Position numbers and translations under genes: made by a program. The notes under the pieces were generated by a model. That model had not been told where the DNA came from and did no database searches. It was given only the letters and a program-made list of their open reading frames with translations. Shown here piece after piece: positions 1 through 6,754 of a stretch of DNA of 9,536 nucleotides. Position 1 is the first letter of the stretch. Every line of letters starts with the position of its first letter. Source of the stretch: an uncultured Rikenellaceae bacterium (GTDB taxonomy: Bacteria; Bacteroidota; Bacteroidia; Bacteroidales; UBA932); assembly GCA_937906485.1 (NCBI GenBank), contig CALCYB010000118.1, positions 1-9,536 of the forward strand. Reading direction: 5' to 3'.

Positions 1-532
1 GCCCTCCGGAAGCTGTCAACAACAATTTCTCAATATCCCCTTGCTGTCCCTGCAGGCACTGGAAGATCGCCGAGTGCTCCGAATCCACCGGCAAGATGGG
101 CGCATTGAACTCCTTGGCCGTGCGCATCACAAGGGATCCGGCCGCCACCAGCGATTCTTTGTTGGACAATGCTACGGCCCTCCCATTCCGCAAAGCGGCC
201 AAGGTCGGTTCCAAGCCACTGAACCCGACCTGAGCCGACAGGACCATGTCCACCTCCATGGTTTCCATCAGTCCGTTGACCGACTCTTTTCCCGCAAAGA
301 CTTTGATGCTGGAACCGGCCAGCAGCTGCTTGGCCCGGCGGTAAGCAGACTCCTGGTACAAGACCACTTGGTTGGCATCAAAACGCAGCGCCTGTTCCAC
401 CAGCAGGTCCGCACTCGTATTGGCCGTCAACAACTCTACTTCAAACAAGTCCCGGTGCTCGGCAATCACCTCCAGCGCCTGGCGTCCGATGGAACCGGTC
501 GAACCTAAAATTGCAATCTTCCTTTTGTTCAT
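1..532 (-). CDS. dxr: 1-deoxy-D-xylulose 5-phosphate reductoisomerase, N-terminal part (cut by the window edge)
   Basis: DXR (IspC) converts 1-deoxy-D-xylulose 5-phosphate to 2-C-methyl-D-erythritol 4-phosphate with NADPH and a divalent metal, the second step of the MEP isoprenoid pathway in the cytosol. The first 177 codons are present. They show the NADPH-binding loop GSTGSIG at residues 10-16, the conserved ALSNKESLV at 121-129, the metal and substrate motif PVDSEHSAIFQ at 148-158 (D150 and E152 as expected ligands), and LLTASGG at the window edge. The family is about 380-400 residues long, so just over half lies outside. The ATG at 532 puts the nucleotide-binding strand KIAILG at residues 5-10, as expected for an N-terminal Rossmann fold. 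It starts 6 bases after the stop of the M23 peptidase gene, so the two are probably cotranscribed. No Shine-Dalgarno sequence is visible. Identification is very secure. Confidence 0.96.
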   Translation of the reverse strand, partial: MNKRKIAILGSTGSIGRQALEVIAEHRDLFEVELLTANTSADLLVEQALRFDANQVVLYQESAYRRAKQLLAGSSIKVFAGKESVNGLMETMEVDMVLSAQVGFSGLEPTLAALRNGRAVALSNKESLVAAGSLVMRTAKEFNAPILPVDSEHSAIFQCLQGQQGDIEKLLLTASGG

Positions 533-538
533 GACACG

Positions 539-1396
539 TTAGAGTTTCATATATTTTACCGGATCGATGGGCTGTCCCCGGTACCAAAGTTCAAAGTGCA
601 GGTGAGGGCCTGTGGTCAGGCGACCGGTATTGCCGGACATGGCCACCGGCATGCCTGCCGTCACCTTATCCCCTACTTTCTTCAACAGCTTGGCATTGTG
701 CTTATAGGCCGAAATCAGATCATCCTGGTGCTGGATGTACAGCGTATAACCCGTGTCATCCTGCCAGGAAGCAAAAATTACGGTACCGTCCAACACCGAC
801 GAAACCACCGAATTTTCCTCTACCGCCAGATCCAGATAAGGATGCCGGACCTGGTCATAGGAAGTCGAAACAACTCCTTTTACCGGAGGAAAGAGCACCA
901 GAGCCTCCATCCCCAGGTCCCGACTCCGGATTTCGGACAAGTTAAAACGCTCGGCCTCGTCAATTTTCTCCCGCAACAGGGAATCCTCGTAATGATAAAG
1001 GTCCGAGGCCGAGAAATCCGACAAGGCAGACCGGTTCTGCAGCAGGCTGTCCATCTTCAAGGGTTCCTGTCCGCTCAAGATCCGTTGCACGTTACTGAAC
1101 TGCAGGGACCACAGCCACATCTCCCGCTCCAAGGAATCCACCTTCCTGGCATTCTGTGCCGCCAGGTGACGGGTCTGCGCCGAAGGATAACCGGGGATCA
1201 GGCGGCGGATGGGTGTGTAGATAATCAGAATGGACAACACCACCACCAGGGCAAACAAAGACAGGCCCACGGAGGCCAACAGTTTCCACTTGGTTCCATG
1301 CACGGCATAAAGGAAACGGTGGGACTCATCATCGATCACCGCAATCCGGTATTTCCGAAGCAAATCCCGTTTTTTTTCTTTATTCTCTTTATTCAT
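539..1396 (-). CDS. Membrane-anchored M23 (LytM-type) peptidoglycan endopeptidase
   Basis: The 285-residue protein has a basic cytoplasmic N-terminus (residues 1-36), one transmembrane helix (about 37-60), a helical linker (about 75-155) and a C-terminal M23 domain (about 165-283). The zinc and catalytic residues of the family are present: H185 and D189 in HPYLD, H233 in the YKHN segment, and HLH at 265-267 in GPHLHFEL. M23 enzymes with these residues are zinc endopeptidases that cut peptide cross-links of the cell wall, and the topology places this domain in the periplasm. Because the catalytic set is complete, it is more likely an active hydrolase than a degenerate EnvC/NlpD-like activator. 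The ATG at 1396 gives a Lys/Arg-rich start typical of a type II membrane protein. It lies 26 bases from the divergent ruvX start and 6 bases upstream of dxr. The exact wall bond and role cannot be read from the sequence. Confidence 0.93.
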   Translation of the reverse strand: MNKENKEKKRDLLRKYRIAVIDDESHRFLYAVHGTKWKLLASVGLSLFALVVVLSILIIYTPIRRLIPGYPSAQTRHLAAQNARKVDSLEREMWLWSLQFSNVQRILSGQEPLKMDSLLQNRSALSDFSASDLYHYEDSLLREKIDEAERFNLSEIRSRDLGMEALVLFPPVKGVVSTSYDQVRHPYLDLAVEENSVVSSVLDGTVIFASWQDDTGYTLYIQHQDDLISAYKHNAKLLKKVGDKVTAGMPVAMSGNTGRLTTGPHLHFELWYRGQPIDPVKYMKL

Positions 1397-1418
1397 TTCG
1401 TTTAAAAGGCTACCTTTG
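1388..1418 (+). promoter_or_regulatory. Predicted Bacteroidota-type promoter of the ruvX operon
   Basis: TACCTTTG at 1411-1418 matches the Bacteroidota -7 consensus TAnnTTTG exactly. TTTA at 1388-1391, 19 bases upstream, is one mismatch from the -33 consensus TTTG and has the usual spacing. The -33 box lies inside the first codons of the divergent M23 gene. The -7 element ends only 4 bases before the ruvX ATG, so the predicted transcript has essentially no leader. Confidence 0.72.
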
Positions 1419-1422
1419 TCGT

Positions 1423-1836
1423 ATGAATCGTATCCTTGGCATAGATTACGGCAAGAAACGCGTCGGTGTTGCAGTCAGCGACCCCCTGGGCATTTTTGCT
1501 TCTCCCCTGGAAACCATACCGTCTGCAAAGATAGTGGAATATCTCAAAAATTATACCCAAAATCAGACTGTTTCGCGATTTGTCGTGGGTTACCCCATGA
1601 ACCTCAACAACCAGCCTGCTGAAGCTGCCGCCTATGTGGATGTCTTTCTGAAACAACTCAAAAAACATTTTCCCCACATTCCGGTCACCCTGGAAGACGA
1701 GCGGTTCACCTCCGTACTTGCCTTCCGCTCCCTGATCGACAGCGGGGTCAAGAAAATGGACCGCAGGGACAAAAGCGCCATCGACAAAGTCAGTGCGGCC
1801 TTGATTTTGCAAACTTACCTGGACAGAACAAAATAA
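1423..1836 (+). CDS. ruvX: RuvX/YqgF-family putative pre-16S rRNA nuclease (Holliday junction resolvase-like)
   Basis: YqgF/RuvX proteins have an RNase H-like fold. Members are annotated as Holliday junction resolvases, and the E. coli protein is implicated in maturing the 5' end of 16S rRNA. The 137 residues match the usual length. Motifs seen are ILGIDYGKKRVGVAVSDP at the N-terminus (acidic D8), GYPMNLNN at 56-63 in place of the more usual GLP-type motif, LEDERFTS at 90-97 (E91 or E93 as the second acidic position), and the C-terminal helix DKSAIDKVSAALILQTYLD at 116-134 (D121). The start at 1423 is forced, because the catalytic strand begins at residue 4 and the next Met is residue 59. It is the first gene of a probable operon, with def following after 4 bases. 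There is no Shine-Dalgarno sequence, and the -7 promoter element ends 4 bases upstream. Confidence 0.94.
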   Translation: MNRILGIDYGKKRVGVAVSDPLGIFASPLETIPSAKIVEYLKNYTQNQTVSRFVVGYPMNLNNQPAEAAAYVDVFLKQLKKHFPHIPVTLEDERFTSVLAFRSLIDSGVKKMDRRDKSAIDKVSAALILQTYLDRTK

Positions 1837-1840
1837 AACA

Positions 1841-2404
1841 ATGATTTTACCTATTTATCTTTACGGCTCGGATGTCCTCAGGGCACAAGCCGCACCCCTG
1901 AACCCCCAAGAGGTCAATCTGGAAGAATTGAAAGCCCTCATTGACAACATGTTTGAAACCATGAAGAATGCTGACGGGGTGGGTCTGGCCGCACCTCAGA
2001 TCGGTTTGAGCCAACAGATTCTGATCGTCGACGGACGCGATCTGACCGATGTTTATCCCGAACTGAAGGATTTCCAACGCGTAATGATCAATCCGACCAT
2101 TTTGGAAGCGGCAGAAGAAACGGCCATCTTCAACGAAGGCTGCTTAAGTGTCCCGGACATCCATTGTGACATCATCCGTCCGAGTTGGATGAAAGTGGCC
2201 TACCTGGATGAAAACCTCCAACCGAAAGAAGAACGCTTCGAAGGGTTTGCCTGCCGGATGGTACAACACGAAATGGATCACCTGGCCGGCATCGTATTCA
2301 CCGACAAAGCCGCCCCCATCCGCAAGAAAATGATCGGAAGCAAATTGTACAACATTTCCCGCGGAAAGGTCAGAACCCATTACCGCGCAAAACTCGACAA
2401 ATAA
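1841..2404 (+). CDS. def: Peptide deformylase
   Basis: Peptide deformylase removes the formyl group from the initiator methionine of new proteins at the ribosome, using a bound Fe2+ or similar metal. All three family motifs are intact: GVGLAAPQIG at residues 46-55, EGCLSVP at 99-105 (metal ligand C101), and QHEMDHLAG at 142-150 (ligands H143 and H147, catalytic E144). The 187 residues are normal for a bacterial enzyme, with a slightly extended C-terminal tail rich in basic residues. The ATG at 1841 follows the ruvX stop by 4 bases and is preceded by an A-rich stretch with no Shine-Dalgarno sequence. The phosphomannomutase gene starts 5 bases after its stop. No separate promoter is visible, so expression probably comes from the ruvX promoter. 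Confidence 0.97.
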   Translation: MILPIYLYGSDVLRAQAAPLNPQEVNLEELKALIDNMFETMKNADGVGLAAPQIGLSQQILIVDGRDLTDVYPELKDFQRVMINPTILEAAEETAIFNEGCLSVPDIHCDIIRPSWMKVAYLDENLQPKEERFEGFACRMVQHEMDHLAGIVFTDKAAPIRKKMIGSKLYNISRGKVRTHYRAKLDK

Positions 2405-2409
2405 TCACC

Positions 2410-3798
2410 ATGGGCGCATTTCATGCATACGACATCCGCGGTGTCTGGAACAAGGACTTCAACAGCGACACCGTTTACCGCGTAGGTTTCTTCCTGCCGG
2501 AGTTGCTCAATACCCGGAGCATCCTGGTCGGTCGTGACGACCGTTCCTCCTCTCCCGAAATCCGTGAAGCCCTGGTTCGCGGCATTACCGATGCCGGTGC
2601 CGATGTGTACGACATCGGACTGAGCACCACCCCTATGGTCTACTTTACCACAGCCCATCGCGGATTCAAAGCCTCCGTACAAATCACGGCTTCCCACAAC
2701 CCGGCCGAATACAACGGGTTGAAGGTTTCCCGGGAAAACGCTCTTCCGGTCGGCTATGACACTGGTCTGGGTCAACTGGAGGAATGGATCCTCAACGGAC
2801 GTCCCACCACTCCCCATGCCCAACTACCCGGCAAGGTCATCCACCTGGATGTTTACGAAGAATACCTGGCCTTCCAGCGCCGTTATCTGGGCGACATCAG
2901 CAACTTGAAAATTGCCATGGACCTGTCCAACGGCATGGCCAGCCTGTTTGCAGATGCTCTTTTCGGCGATCATCCGCTCTACCTGTACAAAGAACTGGAC
3001 GGACGCTTCCCCAACCACGAACCCAACCCGCTGGTTCCGGAAAACACCCGGGACCTCCGCAAACGGGTACAAGAAGAAAAATGCGACATCGGTGTCATCT
3101 ACGACGGGGATGCCGACCGGGTGATGTTTGTGGACGAAAACGGACGTTTCATTTCTCCGGATCTGATCATTGCCCTGCTCGGTGACTTCTTCATTCAAGG
3201 AAAAGGAACCAGTGCGGCAGCCCGCAAACAAGCCGCCCAACGACCGCAACCTCCGGTCCGTGTCCTTCAGGACATCCGCAGTTCCAAAGCCGTATCCGAA
3301 TACCTGCAACCCTACGGAGCCGAAGTCCATACCTGGAAAGTCGGACGGGCCTTTGCCGCCTTGAAGCTCCGCCAGATGGACGGACTCTTTGGAGGAGAAC
3401 TGGCCGGACACTACTATTTCAAGGACTTTTTCTATTCGGACAGCGGCATCATGGCCTCGCTGATCGTCCTGGACCTGGTGGCCGCCGCCAAACGCGAGGG
3501 AAAGACCTTCTCCCAACTGGTCGGTGCCATCGAACGCTACGAAAACTCCGGTGAAATCAACTTCCGTCTGGAGCGCAAACAAGAAGCCATGGAGGCCGTC
3601 AAAGCCCATTTTATAGCCAAAGAGACCCCGACCCGGGAAATGGATTTCGACGGCTACCGGGTAGAATTCCCCCACTGGTGGTTCAACATCCGTCCTTCCA
3701 ACACAGAACCCTACCTGCGTTTTATCTGTGAAGCAGACAACCACCAACTGCTTGAACATATTATTGAAGAAACCCGCACAATCATCAACAACCTATGA
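2410..3798 (+). CDS. manB: Phosphomannomutase/phosphoglucomutase (alpha-D-phosphohexomutase family)
   Basis: These cytosolic enzymes interconvert hexose 6-phosphate and hexose 1-phosphate, supplying GDP-mannose and UDP-glucose pathways for capsule, LPS and glycoprotein sugars. The four hallmark loops are present over 462 residues: the active-site serine loop TASHNPAEYNGLKV (93-106, phospho-Ser S95), the Mg2+ loop DGDADR (232-237), the sugar-specificity loop GGELAGH (328-334) and the phosphate-binding loop RPSNTEPYLR (428-437). The N-terminus AYDIRG (6-11) and the DGDADR metal loop fit PMM/PGM enzymes better than GlmM, which usually begins with SGIRG-like sequence and carries DGDGDR. Mannose versus glucose preference cannot be decided here, so the symbol is tentative. 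The gene starts 5 bases after def, and its TGA overlaps the upp ATG by 4 bases (ATGA), which suggests coupled translation. Confidence 0.92.
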   Translation: MGAFHAYDIRGVWNKDFNSDTVYRVGFFLPELLNTRSILVGRDDRSSSPEIREALVRGITDAGADVYDIGLSTTPMVYFTTAHRGFKASVQITASHNPAEYNGLKVSRENALPVGYDTGLGQLEEWILNGRPTTPHAQLPGKVIHLDVYEEYLAFQRRYLGDISNLKIAMDLSNGMASLFADALFGDHPLYLYKELDGRFPNHEPNPLVPENTRDLRKRVQEEKCDIGVIYDGDADRVMFVDENGRFISPDLIIALLGDFFIQGKGTSAAARKQAAQRPQPPVRVLQDIRSSKAVSEYLQPYGAEVHTWKVGRAFAALKLRQMDGLFGGELAGHYYFKDFFYSDSGIMASLIVLDLVAAAKREGKTFSQLVGAIERYENSGEINFRLERKQEAMEAVKAHFIAKETPTREMDFDGYRVEFPHWWFNIRPSNTEPYLRFICEADNHQLLEHIIEETRTIINNL

Positions 3799-4448
3799 AA
3801 ATCATCAACTTGAGCGAACAGAACTCCGTGTTCAATCACTTCATTATGGAACTGCGTGACCAGGTCATCCAGAAGGATGCCATGCGTTTCCGCCGCAACC
3901 TGGAACGGATCGGGGAAATATTTGCCTATGAAATCAGCAAGACCCTGAACTTTGAACCTTGCGATGTATCTACGCCCCTGGGCATTGCACACACCCAACG
4001 CATCGCGGATCCCATCGTCATAGCCAGCATCCTGCGTGCCGGACTTCCGCTGCACGAAGGCCTGCTGCACTATTTTGACCAGGCACAAAATGCCTTTATC
4101 GCAGCCTACCGCAAATACGGAAAAGACAACAAATTCACCATCCAGATCGAATACTCCAGCAACCCGACCATCGAAGGCAAGACCTTGCTGCTGGCCGATA
4201 CCATGCTGGCAACCGGATCCTCCATTGTCCTGGCGCACGAACGCCTGTGCAAGGACGGCGAACCGGCGCACACACACATCATCTGCCCGATTTCCAGCAG
4301 ATTTGGCATAGAGTACCTCTCCAAGCACCTTTCTCACAAGAAAACTACCTTGTGGGTCGGTGCCATCGATGAAGAATTGACCAACAAATCCTACATTGTA
4401 CCGGGTCTGGGAGATGCCGGAGACCTGGCCTTTGGAGACAAACTATAA
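3795..4448 (+). CDS. upp: Uracil phosphoribosyltransferase
   Basis: UPRT salvages uracil by joining it to PRPP to give UMP in the cytosol. The 217-residue protein has the type I PRTase layout: ILRAGLP at 79-85, the PRPP-binding loop LLLADTMLATGSS at 131-143, and the uracil-binding C-terminal motif YIVPGLGDAGD at 200-210. The usual form of the PRPP loop has DPMLATG; here the proline is threonine (T136). The ATG at 3795 overlaps the stop of the phosphomutase gene in an ATGA, and the N-terminal MKIINL followed by RDQVIQKDAMRFRRNLERIG fits Bacteroidota UPRTs. It is the last gene of the plus-strand run. Its TAA at 4446-4448 lies inside the end of the convergent rpoN gene, a 6-base coding overlap with no room for an intrinsic terminator. 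Confidence 0.95.
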   Translation: MKIINLSEQNSVFNHFIMELRDQVIQKDAMRFRRNLERIGEIFAYEISKTLNFEPCDVSTPLGIAHTQRIADPIVIASILRAGLPLHEGLLHYFDQAQNAFIAAYRKYGKDNKFTIQIEYSSNPTIEGKTLLLADTMLATGSSIVLAHERLCKDGEPAHTHIICPISSRFGIEYLSKHLSHKKTTLWVGAIDEELTNKSYIVPGLGDAGDLAFGDKL

Positions 4449-5849
4449 TTCCTTACGCAACCGGGCGATCGGGATATTCAACTGTTCCCGGTATTTGGCC
4501 ACGGTCCTGCGAGCTACCTTGTAGCCTTTTTCCGCAAGCAGAATGACAAGCTCCTCATCCGTGAGGGGCTTTCTTTTGTCTTCCGCCTCCACTTGTTCGG
4601 CCAATACATTCTTGATCTCGCGGGTGGAAACCTCCTCTCCGGAATCCGTCATCAGTCCTTCCGAAAAGAAATACTTCAGCGGGTAAATACCGAAATGGGT
4701 CTGGATGTATTTGCAGTTGACAACCCGTGAAATGGTCGAAATATCCAATCCTGTCTTTTCTGCAATGTTTTTCAACACCATAGGTCGCAATTTGGTTTCT
4801 TCCCCATCCACAAAAAACTCACGCTGAAAATCCAGAATGGCATTCATGGTATTCATCAGGGTATTCTGACGCTGCTTGATGGCTTCCACAAACCATTTTG
4901 CGGAATCCAGTTTTTGTTTGACAAACGAGGCCGTCTCACGCGAAGAACGGGTGTGGGACTGGGCCGACTGCATCAGGATATCGGCATAACGTTTATTGAC
5001 CCGAAGTTCCGGTACGGAAAACTTGGGCATGGACAGCACCAGCTCTCCATCCGACACATCCAGCACAAAATCCGGCACCACCTGCTGGGTCTGCTCCGAA
5101 TACGAATCATCCACCTGTCCTCCGGGCCTCGGATTCAGGTGCACAATCTCCTCGATCGCCGCCTTGAGCTGGTCTTCCGTAATCTGCATACGGGAAAGAA
5201 TCTTCGGGTAATGGCGTTTGGTAAATTCGCCAAAGAAATCGTACAGAATCCGTTCAGCAATGCGACGGGACGGGGTCGGTGACTTGGAGCGGATCTGCAA
5301 CAACAGACACTCCTGCAGATCGCGGGCTCCGATTCCCACCGGTTCCAGTTCCTGAATCACCCGCAAGACCTGCTCGAGTTCTTCCACCGAGGACTCGATG
5401 TTCAACTTGAAGGCCAGGTTGTCCACCAGGGATTCCAGGTCCGTTCGCAGGTAGCCGTCATCATCCAGACTGCCGATCAAATAAGAGGCAATCTCCCGCT
5501 GTCTGGAGTCCAGTGAGCTGTAACCCAACTGGTTTTCAAGACTCTGATGAAAACTCTCCTTGACTGGAAAGACCGTATATTGCGGTTTCAGGTCCTTGCC
5601 CTGATTGTTGACATAAGTCTTATAGGAGGCCGAAGACTCTTCTTGCTGGTAATCACTCAGCGAAACGTTCTTCGGGGCAGCATCTTCGCCATCATCTTCG
5701 TTCACCTCGTCCAGTACCGGATTTTCTTCCAGTTCCTTGCGGATACGTTGTTCCAACTCCAAGGTCGGCAATTCCAACAATTTAATTGTCTGGATCTGCA
5801 GCGGCGAAAGCCCTTGCTGCATTTTCTGTTGAGCTACTTGCTTAATCAT
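4443..5849 (-). CDS. rpoN: RNA polymerase sigma-54 factor
   Basis: RpoN directs RNA polymerase to -24/-12 promoters and needs an AAA+ enhancer-binding protein to open them. From the ATG at 5849 the protein is 468 residues. Region I is Gln- and Leu-rich (about 1-48, with LSPLQIQTIKLLELPTLELE). An acidic linker follows (about 50-60, EDDGEDAAP), then the core-binding domain (about 95-290, with SLDDDGYL and EPVGIGARDLQECLLLQ), a helix-turn-helix region (about 366-400, TGLDISTISR to KYFFSEG) and a complete RpoN box ARRTVAKYRE at 446-455. The frame stays open to 5900, but I reject that longer start: the extra 17 residues would cover a -7 promoter element at 5862-5855, and the family starts with a MxKQxxQQK-like sequence, as seen from 5849. 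It converges on upp and diverges from glsA. No enhancer-binding protein gene is in view. Confidence 0.96.
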   Translation of the reverse strand: MIKQVAQQKMQQGLSPLQIQTIKLLELPTLELEQRIRKELEENPVLDEVNEDDGEDAAPKNVSLSDYQQEESSASYKTYVNNQGKDLKPQYTVFPVKESFHQSLENQLGYSSLDSRQREIASYLIGSLDDDGYLRTDLESLVDNLAFKLNIESSVEELEQVLRVIQELEPVGIGARDLQECLLLQIRSKSPTPSRRIAERILYDFFGEFTKRHYPKILSRMQITEDQLKAAIEEIVHLNPRPGGQVDDSYSEQTQQVVPDFVLDVSDGELVLSMPKFSVPELRVNKRYADILMQSAQSHTRSSRETASFVKQKLDSAKWFVEAIKQRQNTLMNTMNAILDFQREFFVDGEETKLRPMVLKNIAEKTGLDISTISRVVNCKYIQTHFGIYPLKYFFSEGLMTDSGEEVSTREIKNVLAEQVEAEDKRKPLTDEELVILLAEKGYKVARRTVAKYREQLNIPIARLRKEL

Positions 5850-5850
5850 A

Positions 5851-5881
5851 TTTACAAAGATATGATTTTTATTTAACTTTG
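5851..5881 (+). promoter_or_regulatory. Predicted promoter of the glsA-glsB cassette
   Basis: TTTA at 5851-5854 and TAACTTTG at 5874-5881 are 19 bases apart, the same -33/-7 layout as in the ruvX promoter. The -7 match is exact and the -33 box has one mismatch. The -7 element ends 42 bases before the glsA ATG, so this transcript would have a leader of roughly 35-40 bases. The -33 box overlaps the predicted start point of rpoN transcription on the other strand, so the two promoters probably interfere. Confidence 0.68.
5855..5862 (-). promoter_or_regulatory. Predicted -7 promoter element of rpoN
   Basis: Read on the minus strand, 5862-5855 is TATCTTTG, an exact match to TAnnTTTG. It ends 5 bases before the rpoN ATG at 5849, so transcription would begin at or next to the start codon. 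I see no clear TTTG-like -33 box at the usual 19-21 base distance, so the element is called on the -7 match and its position only. Confidence 0.6.
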
Positions 5882-5923
5882 TCGCGGTAAAAGACATCAC
5901 TACAAATTACAGACCGAAAAAGA

Positions 5924-6754
5924 ATGAGTTCTGAAAAAATTTTACAGATCGATATCGGAAAGGTAATTGCCAGCAAGTGGCCCGACAAAAAGAAGAGGTT
6001 GCCCAAATGGCTGATTCGTCTGGTGGAAAAGCTCATCCATCAGGACGAGTTGAACCTTATTCTGAAAGAGCTCTCCGGTAAAGAAGGCGTAGACTTTGCC
6101 ACCGGTGCGATTCAGGCACTGGATGTGACCTGCCGCATCCATGGCGGAGAACACCTGGATCCGAACAAACGTTACCTGTTTGCCTGCAACCACCCGCTCG
6201 GAGGACTTGACGGCATGATTCTGATCTCCACCTTCGGCCAACGCTTCCAGGAAGTCAAATTTGTGGTCAACGACCTGCTGATGTTCATCGAACCGCTGCG
6301 CTGCCTGTTTGTACCCATCAACAAATACGGACGGATGAAACAGGATTATGCGGAACAGATCCGCCAAGCTTTTGACTCGGACGCCCAGATGCTTTACTTC
6401 CCCGCAGGACTCTGCTCCAGACTGATCAACAAGAAGATTCAGGACCTGGATTGGAAAAAGACCTTCATCATCAAGGCCAAAGAATCCAAACGGGACATCG
6501 TCCCCCTGTATTTTGACGGACAGAACTCCCGTTTCTTCTACCGCATTGAACGCCTGCGCTCACGCCTGGGCATCCGGTTCAACATCGGCACCCTACTGCT
6601 GCCCCATGAAATGATGCGCCAGAAACACCAGACTTTTGACTTATACATCGGCGAACCTTATCCCTACGAACAGATCACCGATGAGAAAAACATGCAGCAG
6701 TGGGTACAGTTTTTCAGAGAACAGACCTACCAACTAAAACCCAACCATCAATAA
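5924..6754 (+). CDS. glsA: PlsC/LPLAT-family O-acyltransferase, probable glycine lipid O-acyltransferase GlsA
   Basis: In Bacteroides, GlsA adds the second, O-linked fatty acyl chain to a lyso-glycine lipid made by GlsB. This 276-residue protein has the LPLAT fold signals. ACNHPLGGLDG at 87-97 gives the catalytic His-Asp pair H90 and D96 with five residues between instead of the four in classical PlsC. FPAGLCSR at 159-166 stands where PlsC has FPEGTRS. VPLYFDGQNSR lies at 193-203. These variants are typical of the hemolysin-like acyltransferase subfamily that accompanies OlsB-type N-acyltransferases. No transmembrane helix is obvious; a basic helix near 20-40 may touch the membrane. The start at 5924 has a weak A-rich leader. 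glsB follows 2 bases after the stop. Enzyme class is secure; the glycine lipid assignment rests on the paired arrangement and family resemblance. Confidence 0.8.
   Translation: MSSEKILQIDIGKVIASKWPDKKKRLPKWLIRLVEKLIHQDELNLILKELSGKEGVDFATGAIQALDVTCRIHGGEHLDPNKRYLFACNHPLGGLDGMILISTFGQRFQEVKFVVNDLLMFIEPLRCLFVPINKYGRMKQDYAEQIRQAFDSDAQMLYFPAGLCSRLINKKIQDLDWKKTFIIKAKESKRDIVPLYFDGQNSRFFYRIERLRSRLGIRFNIGTLLLPHEMMRQKHQTFDLYIGEPYPYEQITDEKNMQQWVQFFREQTYQLKPNHQ

Noticed and set aside
41..508. A 155-codon plus-strand open frame at the left edge
   Set aside because: It is antisense to dxr, whose NADPH, substrate and metal motifs are unambiguous on the minus strand.
689..707. A TTGGCA-like sequence considered as a sigma-54 -24/-12 promoter, because rpoN is in the window
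   Set aside because: The required GC dinucleotide at the fixed 10-base distance from GG is missing and the site is inside a coding region; similar TTGGCA hits near 1436 and 4303 fail the same test.
596..1405. A 269-codon open frame on the plus strand opposite the M23 gene
   Set aside because: It mirrors the M23 gene, which has a full catalytic motif set. The antisense product is rich in His, Gln and Arg, has no recognisable domain, and is explained by codon composition.
2824..3759. A 311-codon open frame on the minus strand opposite the phosphomutase gene
   Set aside because: It is the reverse shadow of a gene with all four family loops. The product is Phe/Val/Gly-rich low-information sequence without a domain or a promoter.
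5850..5900. A longer rpoN start giving 17 extra N-terminal residues
   Set aside because: The extra codons cover a -7 promoter element and do not resemble RpoN N-termini, whereas the ATG at 5849 gives a typical region I start.
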